DNA of 64,000 bases from Epiperipatus broadwayi (taxonomy: Eukaryota; Onychophora; Udeonychophora; Euonychophora; Peripatidae), in NCBI GenBank assembly GCA_028023455.1, contig JAQFVV010012418.1, forward strand, positions 5,637,244 through 5,701,243, written 5' to 3'. This document shows positions 30,001 through 36,624 of the stretch, one piece after another; position 1 is the first letter of the stretch, and every line of letters begins with the position of its first letter. The notes beneath the pieces were generated by a model. That model saw only the letters and a list, made by a program, of their open reading frames with translations. It searched no databases and was not told where the DNA came from. The position numbers and the translations under genes are program-made.

Positions 30001-31605
30001 AAATACCTTGATAGTTTTAAGTAAAAAGCTGGACAAATATTAAGATAGAATATTTCATCATAAGGATATCAATACTGCAACTAAGTCATAGATAGAATTG
30101 TTGTTTTACAAAATTTATTGTACATAAGTTAGATTTGGATATCCTAATGATATAATAGAGGCTCTGTAAAATTTTAAAAATACAGTAGCATGGTCATAAA
30201 ATCAATCAATATGTTCTTCAACTTGCCAGATCCAATACTATAGAATCCACTATTAAAATCACATTTTCACTGGATTAGTCATGTAAAAAGAATAAATAAC
30301 ACAAGACTTTCTAAAAGTGTTTTATTGTCAATTTGATTATGGTTTTTGTGGAGTAGACCCCATGAATCTTATAAGGATTATTTCAGACATTTTAAAATGC
30401 GATTTTGTTTCCCTTGGGAAGATATGATAGAGAATAAAATACATAGAGAGCTACAGTTAGAGATTATATTGAAGGATTTCAGAAAGAAAAGTATTCTGCT
30501 TAAGAAATTAAGAAAGCATTGCAAATTAGCAAACAGAAAATGAACCAGCACGTTTTATATGTGGACGTATTTGTGTTTCATAGATTGCTTTTATAGTCAT
30601 TGCAAAATTCATTTCGAGAGCTTTTTTTTTCTCTTCTTGCGAGAAAATATACCATACTCATTTACGAGTGACTGCTAAATGTATGTATTCAGGAATTGTA
30701 AATACAAAATTTATTATTGATCATTTTTACTTCTGAGCATTTTCCTTTAATGAATATCTTTTACTTTTTATTAATTAAAATTTTTTAGACTGAACGTTTT
30801 TCAATTATAATGAATATTTTACTTTTACAATATGTTTAAGAAATATTGAACAGAATGATTAAAATATTGAATAATTTGATATAAAGTAGCATCGATTTTA
30901 TTTACTTGCGTCTATCTTCATTAGTTCTGTATTTTTTAATAAAGCATATTTACGCCTTTGCAATTTTAATAAAATTCATTTATAAGTGAATTACTTTTGA
31001 TTGGTTGGTTTGTTTGGAATCGTTATTTAATGCATTATTTCCAATTTAGAAATGTGCAAGTTTAAATGTTTATATTTTCATTATGACGAACGATACCAAA
31101 ATTTTATACATATTTTGTAATCACCTTAAATTTCAAAGCACGTTTTGAAATTGCTTTAAAACGTGTTTTAGCATTAAAGCTTAGTAGGGGTAAATAAAAC
31201 TTAAAAGTAATACTTAATTTAGACTACTACAGAAATAAAAATAAACAATTTAATATAAAGCATTAGGCTTCAGTTACGTATGCTAGAACAACAAATACCA
31301 AAAGTTCTTTATGGAAAGAAGTTTCTTTCAGCAAGTAAGGCATTAGAACATTATAATCTCGCCATATTGCAATTAGGGAATGGCAATTTATAATCTTCTA
31401 CGAATTCTAATAAAGATATATATAGAAAGTATTATTTTAAAAATAAATTTACCTTGTAACTGTATTCATTCTTAAAATACAGCTTTTTGAACAAAACTCC
31501 AGTTGCCAGAATAAATGTTGCTGTAGCTAATGCTATTGTAGATGCATTATTCAGGTTTAAATTTGTTATTATTAAGTCCAAGGCAGATAAAAAAACATCT
31601 AGCAT
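1..31605 (-). CDS. CYP51: Lanosterol 14-alpha-demethylase (sterol 14-demethylase, CYP51), 5' half of a multi-exon gene
   Basis: CYP51 is an ER-anchored cytochrome P450 that oxidatively removes the 14-alpha-methyl group of lanosterol or dihydrolanosterol in sterol synthesis. Six minus-strand exons were assembled from splice sites and reading phase: 31453-31605, 25231-25329, 16765-16941, 4801-4927, 405-461 and probably 1-42. In order they encode an N-terminal membrane anchor, the proline-rich hinge ([11 protein letters not shown]), the beta-1/B-helix region with the CYP51 SRS1 signature, and helices C to D. Residues [16 protein letters not shown] match the family signature Y-x2-L-x2-P-x-FG-x2-V-x-Y-D, which separates CYP51 from other P450s. 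About 218 of the usual 500 or so residues are present; the I-helix and heme-cysteine exons lie off the left edge. All four well-supported inter-exon introns have GT/AG ends and no exon contains an in-frame stop, so the gene looks functional. Introns of 4-12 kb are filled with transposons. Confidence 0.93.
43..404 (-). other. CYP51 intron 5 (tentative)
   Basis: 362 bp AT-rich, with GT (401-404, read on minus) and AG ends. I see no repeat or second gene in it. A plus-strand 63-codon open frame here lacks any recognisable similarity and I regard it as chance. Confidence 0.45.
405..461 (-). CDS. CYP51: CYP51 exon 5 (D helix)
   Basis: 57 bases, phase 1 to phase 1. The acceptor (gtgtttcag) precedes ATTTATTTGAAG and the donor follows CATG with gtaaga. 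Completing the split asparagine codon from exon 4, it encodes [19 protein letters not shown] plus one base. This is the characteristic CYP51 sequence FEALSEL-x-x-LTAS-x-CL. Its small size and AT-rich surroundings hide it from ORF searches. Phase agreement with exon 4 is exact. Confidence 0.93.
1840..2657 (+). pseudogene. RTE-like family A retrotransposon relic (reverse transcriptase)
   Basis: A decayed non-LTR retrotransposon fragment in antisense to CYP51. In two overlapping frames it encodes [20 protein letters not shown], the RT block around motif 1/2, then [15 protein letters not shown] (motif A; catalytic context FVDYEKAF in better copies) and a [11 protein letters not shown] segment, where the FADD catalytic box is mutated to FAND. 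The thumb portion continues to [18 protein letters not shown]. It is collinear with the minus-strand copy at 8962-10880, which is better preserved. Stops and frameshifts rule out activity. It ends where a short SINE-end insertion begins. Confidence 0.85.
2658..2722 (+). mobile_element. 37 bp mini-insertion made of both ends of the fold-back SINE, with 14 bp target-site duplications
   Basis: The 14-mer ATCACCTTTAACAA occurs at 2658-2671 and again, identical, at 2709-2722. Between them are only 37 bases. The first part (aacaggcaaaac) equals the constant left end of the fold-back SINE family, and the second (ggatcatgtgatg, then an AT-rich end) equals its 3' tail. The whole central body is missing. 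The perfect duplication shows this was one insertion event and not two fragments. Confidence 0.8.
4801..4927 (-). CDS. CYP51: CYP51 exon 4 (C helix)
   Basis: 127 bases, entering in phase 0 and leaving in phase 1. The acceptor (aaatttag) precedes GTA TTT TTA GAA CAG and the donor follows GTTAAAA with gtaaga. It encodes [18 protein letters not shown], then [20 protein letters not shown] and SGVK plus one base. The EQKKM-x-K-x-GLN block is the CYP51 C-helix, which carries residues near the heme propionates, and ETKEYF-x-x-WG is the following conserved helix. Joined to exon 3 it restores the family order ...YDCPHN-VFLEQKK... without gap or insertion. Confidence 0.95.
6360..7560. other. G+C-richer block of unknown origin, probably an old repeat
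   Basis: Base composition is visibly higher in G+C than the flanks. It contains a short ATC/ATG microsatellite (6437-6454), a perfect 13 bp stem hairpin (6552-6564 with 6573-6585), a second 8 bp hairpin (gggattgt/acaatccc, about 7287-7321) and a plus-strand 64-codon open frame at 7348-7542 with no recognised similarity. No RT, transposase or tRNA signature was found. Confidence 0.4.
6552..6585. repeat. Perfect 13 bp inverted repeat (hairpin)
   Basis: GAAGGGATTGAAA at 6552-6564 is repeated as its reverse complement at 6573-6585 around an 8-base loop. The stem is rich enough in G+C to be stable as RNA in this AT-rich background. Function unknown. Confidence 0.75.
8962..8979 (-). repeat. 3'-terminal (GAT)n microsatellite tail of the family A element
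   Basis: Plus-strand atcatcatcatcatcaac, read on minus as gttgatgatgatgatgat, sits directly downstream of the element's 3' UTR. RTE-class retrotransposons usually end in short tandem repeats instead of poly(A), so this marks the 3' end. Confidence 0.7.
8962..10880 (-). mobile_element. RTE-like family A non-LTR retrotransposon, 5'-truncated, frame-disrupted
   Basis: The best-preserved family A copy. Minus-strand segments in order: 10874-10047 (linker to RT with GKAPGNDGI and [15 protein letters not shown]), 10054-9632 ([14 protein letters not shown] = motif [12 protein letters not shown] = catalytic FADD box), 9660-9253 (thumb, [13 protein letters not shown], then [16 protein letters not shown]) and 9301-8975 (C-terminal [15 protein letters not shown], then [16 protein letters not shown]). 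The breaks between segments are small indels: compared with the copy at 1840, a 2-base loss near 10050 and a several-base loss near 9650. No endonuclease domain remains. The 3' end is a (GAT)n tail. These motifs are typical of RTE-superfamily elements; the exact clade is uncertain. Confidence 0.9.
12930..15540. other. G+C-richer unidentified block, possibly an old mobile element
   Basis: The sequence here is less AT-rich than its surroundings and CG dinucleotides are frequent. No open frame over 70 codons shows similarity to a known family. It contains a 30 bp perfect palindrome (15009-15038) nested in a wider imperfect inverted repeat (about 14977-14998 against 15130-15150), and a direct duplication of tgtttttagatacatt (about 14943-14977). 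I could not find LTRs, target duplications or transposase motifs. Confidence 0.4.
15009..15038. repeat. Perfect 30 bp palindrome
   Basis: The 30 bases beginning GAATTCATTTTC equal their own reverse complement with no spacer (centre TAATTA). An outer inverted repeat, ttcgataaggctttc near 14983 against gaaagcttatcgaa near 15131, encloses it. Confidence 0.9.
16096..16700 (+). mobile_element. Degraded fold-back SINE copy with duplicated segment
   Basis: Contains ttgaaactaatttggggatattgaa near 16150 and the related cttgaaactagtctggagatatt near 16590, both the family core, plus an opposite-orientation piece (ccaatattcccagactag, about 16118) that makes a small palindrome at 16110-16175. The segments 16150-16255 and 16590-16700 are direct repeats ending in ttactaaagcttaca. 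It lies in intron 3 only about 65 bp from the exon 3 donor. Confidence 0.65.
16765..16941 (-). CDS. CYP51: CYP51 exon 3 (beta-1 sheet, B helix, SRS1 signature)
   Basis: 59 codons, phase 0 to phase 0, with acceptor ttttag/TAT and donor AAT/gtaagt. It encodes [19 protein letters not shown], then [19 protein letters not shown] and the SRS1 segment [16 protein letters not shown]. This is the most diagnostic stretch in the window: the beta-1 strand pair and the CYP51-specific SRS1 consensus contribute to the substrate cavity, and the signature tyrosines are kept. No frameshift or stop. The best reading begins at TAT 16941; an internal ATG at 16917 is just a methionine codon within the exon. Confidence 0.97.
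17711..17935. repeat. Imperfect inverted repeat, arms about 75 bp
   Basis: 17711-17787 (…tttcaagctcccttcagcta…) is repeated in reverse complement at 17862-17935 with scattered mismatches, around a spacer of about 75 bp. Shared blocks include tatataac and cacatga. Possibly another decayed fold-back element. Confidence 0.65.
17975..18900 (-). pseudogene. Old RTE-like family A relic
   Basis: Heavily decayed minus-strand copy collinear with 9420-10440. Landmarks include the reverse complement of the thumb region (aatttgacccaagtttttatag; compare aatctgaccaaggtatttgta), the ...ccattttaatccacaaaatactt... block just after the catalytic region, and gcattcttccaatcatc near the RT N-terminus. 18607-18715 interrupts the match; it resumes at about 18720 (atgcaaatgtttggtatatag). 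No usable frame remains. Confidence 0.75.
21150..21260 (+). repeat. Fragment of a SINE body related to 22440-22530
   Basis: catcgaatagccaccatat, followed by a stretch reading cccacttgatggcgc, matches the reverse complement of 22485-22520. It is a headless piece in the opposite orientation to the copy at 22410-22630. Confidence 0.65.
22410..22630 (-). mobile_element. tRNA-derived SINE with tRNA-Gly-like head
   Basis: Read on minus, a tRNA-like head (22620 to about 22535) has an A-box-like ggtagccgagaggtcagcgc and a B-box gcgggttcacttcccgg, then the linker tattttgaccattgg and a body containing tcgaatagccaccatattcc. The head and linker resemble the tRNA-Gly SINE heads at 50335 and 37298, although the anticodon region differs and carries an insertion. 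These internal RNA polymerase III boxes would drive SINE transcription. Confidence 0.7.
23919..25132. mobile_element. Non-autonomous hAT-family DNA transposon, 1214 bp
   Basis: Terminal inverted repeats CAGTGATCTTCAACC (23919) and GGTTGAAGACCACTG (ending 25132) match the hAT pattern CAGtGnTCTcAACC. Subterminal sequence carries the ctgcggaccggc and ctgcggcccggca motifs typical of Zaphod/Tip100-like hATs. The 8 bp flanks gtttaaat and attaaaat agree at 6 of 8 positions, fitting an aged 8 bp target-site duplication. Inside is AT-rich sequence with no intact transposase; no DDE/hATC domain could be read. It lies in CYP51 intron 2, 99 bp from exon 2. Confidence 0.85.
25231..25329 (-). CDS. CYP51: CYP51 exon 2 (proline-rich hinge and A helix)
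   Basis: 33 codons, phase 0 at both ends. The acceptor (tttatag) precedes AAA TTA CCA and the donor is AAG/gtaagg. The peptide starts [14 protein letters not shown] and continues [18 protein letters not shown], matching the P450 hinge followed by the CYP51 A-helix pattern (small residues, then P-x-EFLE-x-AYEKYG across the exon 2/3 junction). The tyrosine-glycine that completes the motif is supplied by the first codons of exon 3. It lies only 99 bp inside the right end of the hAT element (25132), so that transposon sits in intron 2 close to this donor. Confidence 0.92.
26510..26585 (-). pseudogene. Short RTE-like family A fragment
   Basis: Plus-strand caatctgcaaaatctacatgacttaaataa corresponds to the reverse complement of the catalytic SHLDFADD segment seen at about 9718-9750. 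Only this segment is recognisable. Confidence 0.6.
28990..30545 (+). pseudogene. RTE family B retrotransposon relic
   Basis: Plus-strand RT remnants in shifting frames. Near 29165 [20 protein letters not shown] is followed by [19 protein letters not shown] (RT motif 1/2); at 29483-29743 [19 protein letters not shown] corresponds to the palm motif before the catalytic box; at 30346-30540 [15 protein letters not shown]…WEDMIENK resembles the RTE C-terminal RPK-x-R-W/YKD block. Many stops. This family differs from family A (NYCGISLL against NYRPISLL) and is also present at 44200-44940 and 55980-58480. Confidence 0.75.
31453..31605 (-). CDS. CYP51: CYP51 exon 1 coding part (start codon and membrane anchor)
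   Basis: 51 codons from ATG (31605-31603) to the donor (gtaaat read on minus). The peptide begins [15 protein letters not shown] and has one hydrophobic segment at about residues 21-39 (rich in A, L, I, T, F, V), followed by a basic stretch (KKLYFK). This is the usual P450 signal-anchor plus stop-transfer design for ER tethering. The frame is open for 23 codons upstream of this ATG until a TAA but contains no earlier in-frame ATG, and position -3 is A, which favours this start. The exon ends in phase 0 (AAG) and joins exon 2 (AAA TTA CCA) in frame. N-terminal anchors are poorly conserved, so identification rests on position, phase and topology. Confidence 0.85.
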
Positions 31606-31690
31606 TTTGCCTACAATTGTAAGACATTCAACACGCGCGCCTACCTTTTTGAGGTATGTAACGCCATCTATAACTTATTATAAATTCTAA
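31606..31690 (-). promoter_or_regulatory. CYP51 5' leader and core promoter zone, with possible uORF
   Basis: Read on the minus strand, the 85 bp before the ATG contain a TATA-like AT tract (tttataataag, about 31674-31684), then a short GC-rich patch (gcgcgcg, about 31634-31640). A CCAAT box is further upstream. A start site around 31640-31650 would be consistent with this spacing. If transcription starts farther out, an 8-codon upstream ORF (ATG at 31667, stop ending at 31641) and a second out-of-frame ATG overlapping the CYP51 start would be in the leader. The start site is inferred, not seen. Confidence 0.5.
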
Positions 31691-31718
31691 ATGCTGGTTA
31701 TTTCACTAAATACCACTG

Positions 31719-31723
31719 ATTGG
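31719..31723 (-). promoter_or_regulatory. CCAAT box (NF-Y-type site)
   Basis: Minus-strand gaCCAATcag, about 115 bp upstream of the CYP51 ATG. The flanks fit the NF-Y preference for CCAATCA. NF-Y is a common cofactor of SREBP at sterol-synthesis promoters. Inference from sequence and position only. Confidence 0.6.
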
Positions 31724-31743
31724 TCGACTAAAGTAACCTTATT

Positions 31744-31751
31744 TGACGTCA
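31744..31751. promoter_or_regulatory. Palindromic cAMP-response element TGACGTCA
   Basis: A perfect 8 bp CRE (TGACGTCA), about 140 bp upstream of the CYP51 ATG and 20 bp beyond the CCAAT box. CREB/CREM/ATF proteins bind this sequence. Vertebrate CYP51 promoters carry CRE-type sites. In DNA this AT-rich a perfect CG-containing palindrome is uncommon by chance. Confidence 0.65.
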
Positions 31752-31794
31752 AAAAAACACAAGCAATACATCGTTAATGAATGAGAAAACTTTT

Positions 31795-31804
31795 ATCACG
31801 CCAT
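31795..31804 (+). promoter_or_regulatory. Sterol-response-element-like decamer ATCACGCCAT
   Basis: ATCACGCCAT, about 190 bp upstream of the CYP51 start. It differs from the classic SRE-1 (ATCACCCCAC) at two positions and resembles functional variants with a central CG in other cholesterol-synthesis promoters. It lies 43 bp beyond the CRE, the type of clustering expected for SREBP-regulated genes. Orientation is opposite to the gene, which SREs tolerate. Confidence 0.5.
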
Positions 31805-31849
31805 ATATGTAAATTATATTTACTTTTTTCACGCGTCAAGTTTATTGCT

Positions 31850-32170
31850 GGAAGTTATGTAAAGTTACTGCAATAAAATGCGCACTCTTTGAGCCAACTA
31901 TAAAATTTTTTTAATGTTTCGATATTTAAAGTCATATTGTAAACTTTTATAAATTCTTTACATTAAAAAGTAATAACACCCTTTAAATATCCACTATAGT
32001 CTCTCCACCAAGAAATAAAATGGAGAAAATATATTACTAGGCCATTCAATTACAGAATGATGACAGTTTATGGTTTTCCCCTTTTAATTTGCTCTATAGC
32101 TAATAATTCATTACAAAATCTCATTCCAAAAGGCGCATTCAATGGTTTTTAACCTTGCACAAAAATATGA
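31850..32170. other. AT-rich intergenic stretch upstream of CYP51
   Basis: Between the putative CYP51 promoter and the 3' end of the LINE at 32175. No gene, repeat or RNA seen. Confidence 0.5.
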
Positions 32171-32299
32171 CAATTTACTTATAACTAGTGATGTGATGTG
32201 ATGCACTGTGACTTCTCCTTAAACGGAGTCAGGAATCTCTCAGCAGCTATGCTCAGAGAAACCTGTTAGCCACTTTACCCTCCTTTTCCATTGTCCACT

Positions 32300-32737
32300 C
32301 TAAGTTTTCCCATAATCTGCTCCATCCCATTTCCACAACATAATCTTTGTCAACTCCATGACCTTCATATCTAAATCCCCCTTATCTATTCCCAAACCTA
32401 GCATAAAAACCAATAACTCACTTTCTGTATAATCACTTTGTTCATATTTAATCTTCCATAACTTCATTATTTGTACCCTTTCTGCTTCCAAACATTTACA
32501 TTGAAGTAACAGATGCCTAATATTTTCTATGCCTTCCTTACACAACTTGCAGACTAAATCACCCATATTTTTCCATTTATGTGTATATTCCCTCGTTGCT
32601 AAAGATCCCGTTCGAGCCTTAAACAATAAACTACTTTTCTTACTATTATCATAAATTAACTCACACCCACTGTTCTGTTTACTTCTATATATATTTAAAC
32701 TCGTTTTACTCTCCATACTAGTTTTCCATCTTTCCAA
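32300..32737 (-). pseudogene. LINE C-terminal zinc-binding region
   Basis: 145 residues. About residues 61-78 read CKLCKEGIENIRHLLLQC, a C-x2-C-x7-H-x4-C zinc motif of the type found at the C-terminus of many LINE reverse transcriptases. The second copy has the matching KNIRHLLIECKCL at 50746-50931. Confidence 0.75.
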
Positions 32738-33035
32738 CTCCCTATTCTTTATTAATGCATCTATTCTTCTATCCCACTCCTTACCACTATAACACTCAAC
32801 AATCCTCCTAACACAATCATCCTACCTTTTGTACTAAGTATACTGACATAACTTCTTTATCCAAATCTTCTGCATACCGCATTACCTTTCTCACCCATCT
32901 TGTTGCCTACCCTTTACTTGTAACCCAATTAAATACTATTTTGGATATTCTTTTATTAACCATAAACTGCAATCTACCGAACATTTTCAATTTGCTTTTT
33001 GCATCCCTCATATACAAACTTGACCATCCCATTTC

Positions 33036-33350
33036 TCATTGAATTGCCTCCTTTGCTGTCCACACCTCAGCATCTAATGCATGTCTTCCTACTTCCCTTT
33101 GTACTTTTTCTAAGCAATATAATACCCCTTTACTAACACATAATACATCATTGCTGTATGTTAACCCTGCTACTGCCACTCCCTTCCATACAATTCTAGC
33201 TACATCATATTTATTATATGAAAACACTGTTAATTTTTTTATCAATCTCTTTCTTTTCTTTGCTTCATTTATCAATTTTTTCTCCCATTCATCCAAGCAA
33301 TTTTCCTTATTACTCAAGATGATTCCCAAATAACTATATCTATTCACCAC
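33036..33350 (-). pseudogene. LINE thumb region
   Basis: 104 residues with VNRYSYLGIILSNKENCLDE (YLG-x-x thumb motif) and VAVAGLTYSNDVLCVSK. The corresponding region is repeated in the second copy at about 51600-51750. Confidence 0.75.
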
Positions 33351-33408
33351 ACTTAACTTTATATCTCCAATAAGAAATCTTTGTCTTCTCTTTCCCCAGT
33401 ATTCACCA

Positions 33409-33961
33409 TCACCCTTGCCATGTCCTCAGCATAACTTCCATATCTTCTCTTCTTTCTGCACACAAAAAGACATCATCCGCAAAAAAAAGACCTGACAATG
33501 TATATACTCTCTTGCCACCTATTAACAGTATCTCTATACCTCTTCCAAGACTTACTATTGCTCTCTCCGTTTCACTCAAATACAACACAAACAAAATAGG
33601 TGACATAGGGCATCCTTGCCTCAGTCCCACCCTATTTTTAACTTTAACTGATTCTATATCCCCTAATTGATATGTATAGTAGTTATTTTCATATAATTTT
33701 TTAATAACACCCACTAAAGTTTCATCAATTCCCTAATTTGCTAAACTTATCCATAATCTACTTCTATTCACTCTATCATATACCTTCTCTATATCTAGAA
33801 AACTCATAATATAACTTTCTACCTGAATTTCTACTCATATCTATAAGTTGTGTAACTACAAATAAACTATCTCCTATACGCCTATCTGACCTAAAGCCTC
33901 CTTGCATTTCCCCCACTACCTCATTTTCTTCCATCCACTTTGCAACTCTTCCAGCCACCAT
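33409..33961 (-). pseudogene. LINE reverse transcriptase domain (two open pieces)
   Basis: 33961-33776 encodes GGFRSDRRIGDSLFVVTQLI, the RT motif after the fingers (QGGFR), and 33714-33409 encodes VGLRQGCPMSPILFVLYLSE followed by TLSGLFFADDVFLCAER, the palm with the FADD catalytic box. Motif A falls in the broken junction between them. The RQGCPMSP and FADD residues are intact, but the junction is shifted. Confidence 0.85.
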
Positions 33962-34691
33962 ATATGAAAAAACTTTATATAAAATTGATGTTACCGCTAT
34001 TGGTCTATAATTATTTAACTTTCTATGATCCTTACTCTTGTATTACTCCAGCTACCCGGAAAAACTCTCTTCTCTGCCATCTTATTAAAACATGATAATA
34101 ACTTTACTTTTGCCCTACGCCCTAAATTCATTACCATCTCTCTACCCATCCATCTAACCCTCTTGCTTTACCACTTTTCAATTTTTTTCCTGCCTCATTC
34201 AGTTCATTTTCTGTAAACCTAATACTCCCATTACTATATGGTTTCATATTTTCTATCCCTCTGACTTCACATCTAACATCTTTTCTATATCCATTACATA
34301 ACTATTCAATATTCTTCTCTAGAGCTACACTCTATTTCCTCCTCATCCAGTAATACTATCTCTCTCTTCCCTAAATTTCTTCTTTTAATGTAATTCCAAA
34401 ATTTTTTACTCCCATCTTTTCCACTTTTATTAATATCATCCAATAATTTACTATTTAGTTTCATTCTCTCTATATAATTATCTATTTTAGCTAACTTCTT
34501 CTTTTCTAAGTACTTTTCCCATTTAGCATTAATATATTTTTCACTTTATTTCTTCTTAATAGCACACTTATATTCTCTGCATGCTTTCCCCTCTCTTTTA
34601 CACTTTTAGTAACTCTTATTTTTCTATTACTTTTATTGTTCTGAATATTGTCACCTAAAACCCTATTTGCCACTTTTTCTATTTCATCACA

Positions 34692-34925
34692 CTAGTCCTC
34701 ATACTTATTTTCAACCAACTCTTCCATGGTTTCTTCAACTTGTATTTCATACTCTTCTAACTTATTCTTATCATTCACTCTCCATCCACATCTTTCACTA
34801 TTGATTCTACTTTTATTTCTATTTTCCATCACATTACTAACCATTTCAATTACAAAGAAATTATGATCACTATTACATACTCTTTCTTCATTATCAAATA
34901 CCTTAATTTTCTGTACTTTATTCAT
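34692..34925 (-). pseudogene. LINE endonuclease C-terminus and linker
   Basis: 77 residues starting MNKVQKIKVFDNEERVCNSD. The NSDHNFFVIE segment fits the final SDH catalytic motif of the endonuclease domain. The remainder is a charged linker leading towards the RT. Separated from the upstream piece by a stop. Confidence 0.7.
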
Positions 34926-34995
34926 TCACTCTTTCTCTACCAATACATAATCTATTGTGTGGGATATATTATTCCTAGACCATGTGTATTGTCCC

Positions 34996-35700
34996 TCATA
35001 AATATTTGATGTTTTCAATGCTCAAATTTACTCTCTGACAAAATTTCTTCAAAAGCTGTCCATTCTTATTGTCTACATCAGCAATTTCTTCAATATGCTC
35101 ATTCATATCTCCTATAACCATTATTCTCTTCCCCTTTTCTTTAAAACTCTGTATATCATTAACTAGGCACTCATGTATGCTATTGTTCCACTCCATTATA
35201 GTTTGACTATCTCCAGTAGCTATATAAACTATAGCTACCATCCATTTTTGTTTTCCCAACCTTATTTCAAACCACAAATGTTCTTGGCATTTAACAGTAT
35301 TTAAATATTTTTTTGATATAACACCTATACTACCACCCTTTTTTTCTTTCTCTTTTCTCTTTATACCATGCCATACCAAATCTTCCAAAACAGGTTCTTC
35401 ATCTTCTCTTAGATGTGTTTCTACTACTGCTAATACCTCAAACCATTCATTTTCAATTGCTTTGTTTAATTCCTGCCATTTTTTTGGTCTCCTACCACCT
35501 TGCATATTCAAATACCCACTTTTAACAATTTTTTCTTTCCTAACTACTCTTTTATAAATTTTTTTGATTCTTTTTTCTCCATTATGTTTATAAATAACTT
35601 GTTTACCATTAATTTTACAGACCCATTCCCTCTCCACATCTACATTTATATCTAAATCAACTGCCCTTTGTTTATTCCTTACATCCCATCTATTCTTCAT
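34996..35700 (-). pseudogene. LINE endonuclease domain (APE/EEP family)
   Basis: 234 residues. A lysine/arginine-rich N-terminus (residues 1-60) precedes the endonuclease fold: GYLNMQG (residues 62-68, the conserved N), VLAVVETHLRED (about 89-100, catalytic E), WMVAIVYIATG (about 153-163), then KRIMVIGDMNEHIEE (about 192-206, the GDxN/H motif). These match magnesium-dependent apurinic-endonuclease-like nucleases that nick target DNA for target-primed reverse transcription. The C-terminal SDHN motif occurs in the next open segment (34925-34692), about residues 19-22, so a frameshift or stop separates it from this piece. Confidence 0.85.
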
Positions 35701-35759
35701 CTTTTTAATAACACTACAATTTAAAATCCCACCCCCCTTTACAAGTTTCCCAAACTACA

Positions 35760-36620
35760 TTCTTTATAAATCAGATTAAGCCACCTCCAAATAAAACTTC
35801 TTGGATCGATCAGATTATTACCTACCTCTACCAATTCAATAGCAATAACACAGATACCTTTAAAACAAAGATAACTATATGGACTGCACACTCACTAATA
35901 AACCTTCAACCCTTCTAAATGAAAACAAAATTAGGCATGTCTAATCAGAAGATCACAACATTATTCAAGTTTTTACTACTAGAGCCCAAATTCCTGGACT
36001 ATTTAATAAAAGTGAATCTCAATGCTATGCCCACCAACTGGTTCTTACATCAGAAAAGATTCCTGAACTACATAGATCCTTCCTGCCCAATCTGCCACAG
36101 ACAGGATGAGACCTTTGAGCACATTATATTAATCTGCACAGGCTTTGGACCAGTGAAGCAAATCATAGCCCAAAATTCAGCAATTGATTATTATAAAATC
36201 CTCTCCATTAAAGATTGCATTGAAGAGAGAGATTTTCCTATCATAAGAATCTCGACCTTCATTACATATTCCATATGGATCACTCGATGTAAAATGATAT
36301 TCAACATCCCACAACCAAATGCCCTTCCAATTTTCTTTGGAACCCTCAGAAAAATCCAAAGTAAAGACAAAATTCTCTCTACTAAGTTTATCTATGAGAA
36401 TACATGGAAACTTTTCAAGATTCCCAGTGACTAAAGTTCCCAATTCTGCCATGCTATCTTTGCAGAATGATACAATTTTTTTCTCTTCATCTAGATTTGA
36501 CAAAAGCGTCAACACTGATAGTTCTAGTTCCCAAGTAAGAAGTTCCTGCTGACACATGATCTTCATCTGAACATCACAGTTTGTAGCCATATATTTAATC
36601 AATAAAGTTTTTTTGAAAAT
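35760..36620 (+). mobile_element. 5'-truncated LINE 3' end with zinc-binding motif
   Basis: The 171-codon plus-strand frame at 35919-36434 contains CPICHRQDETFEHIILIC, a C-x2-C-x8-H-x4-C motif as in reverse-transcriptase zinc-binding domains, flanked by NWFLHQKRFLNYI and TYSIWITRCKMIFN. The 3' part ends in aatcaataaag then a T/A-rich tail (about 36597-36625). No RT catalytic box is present, so the copy is truncated. It is oriented opposite to the LINE at 32175-35755 and their 5' ends are almost in contact. Its uninterrupted frame suggests a rather young copy. Confidence 0.7.
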
Positions 36621-36624
36621 AAAA

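Larger units (their letters stand above)
25330..31452 (-). other. CYP51 intron 1
   Basis: 6.1 kb. It contains a tiny family A RTE fragment (26510-26585) and an RTE family B relic (28990-30545). The stretches 25340-26500 and 26600-28980 are AT-rich with no element I can identify. Confidence 0.8.
32175..35755 (-). mobile_element. Nearly full-length endonuclease/RT LINE with C-terminal zinc motif, frame-disrupted
   Basis: A 3.5 kb minus-strand non-LTR retrotransposon, its pieces in the expected order: APE-type endonuclease (35700-34996), linker (34925-34692), reverse transcriptase (33961-33409), thumb (33350-33036) and a C-x2-C-x7-H-x4-C zinc-binding tail (32737-32300). Its 3' end carries a (CATCA)n-like stretch at about 32186-32206. 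Several stops and frameshifts separate the pieces. The domain order and CCHC-like tail fit the I/R1-type superfamily, but the clade is not certain. A 5'-truncated second copy lies at 50740-52385. Confidence 0.85.
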
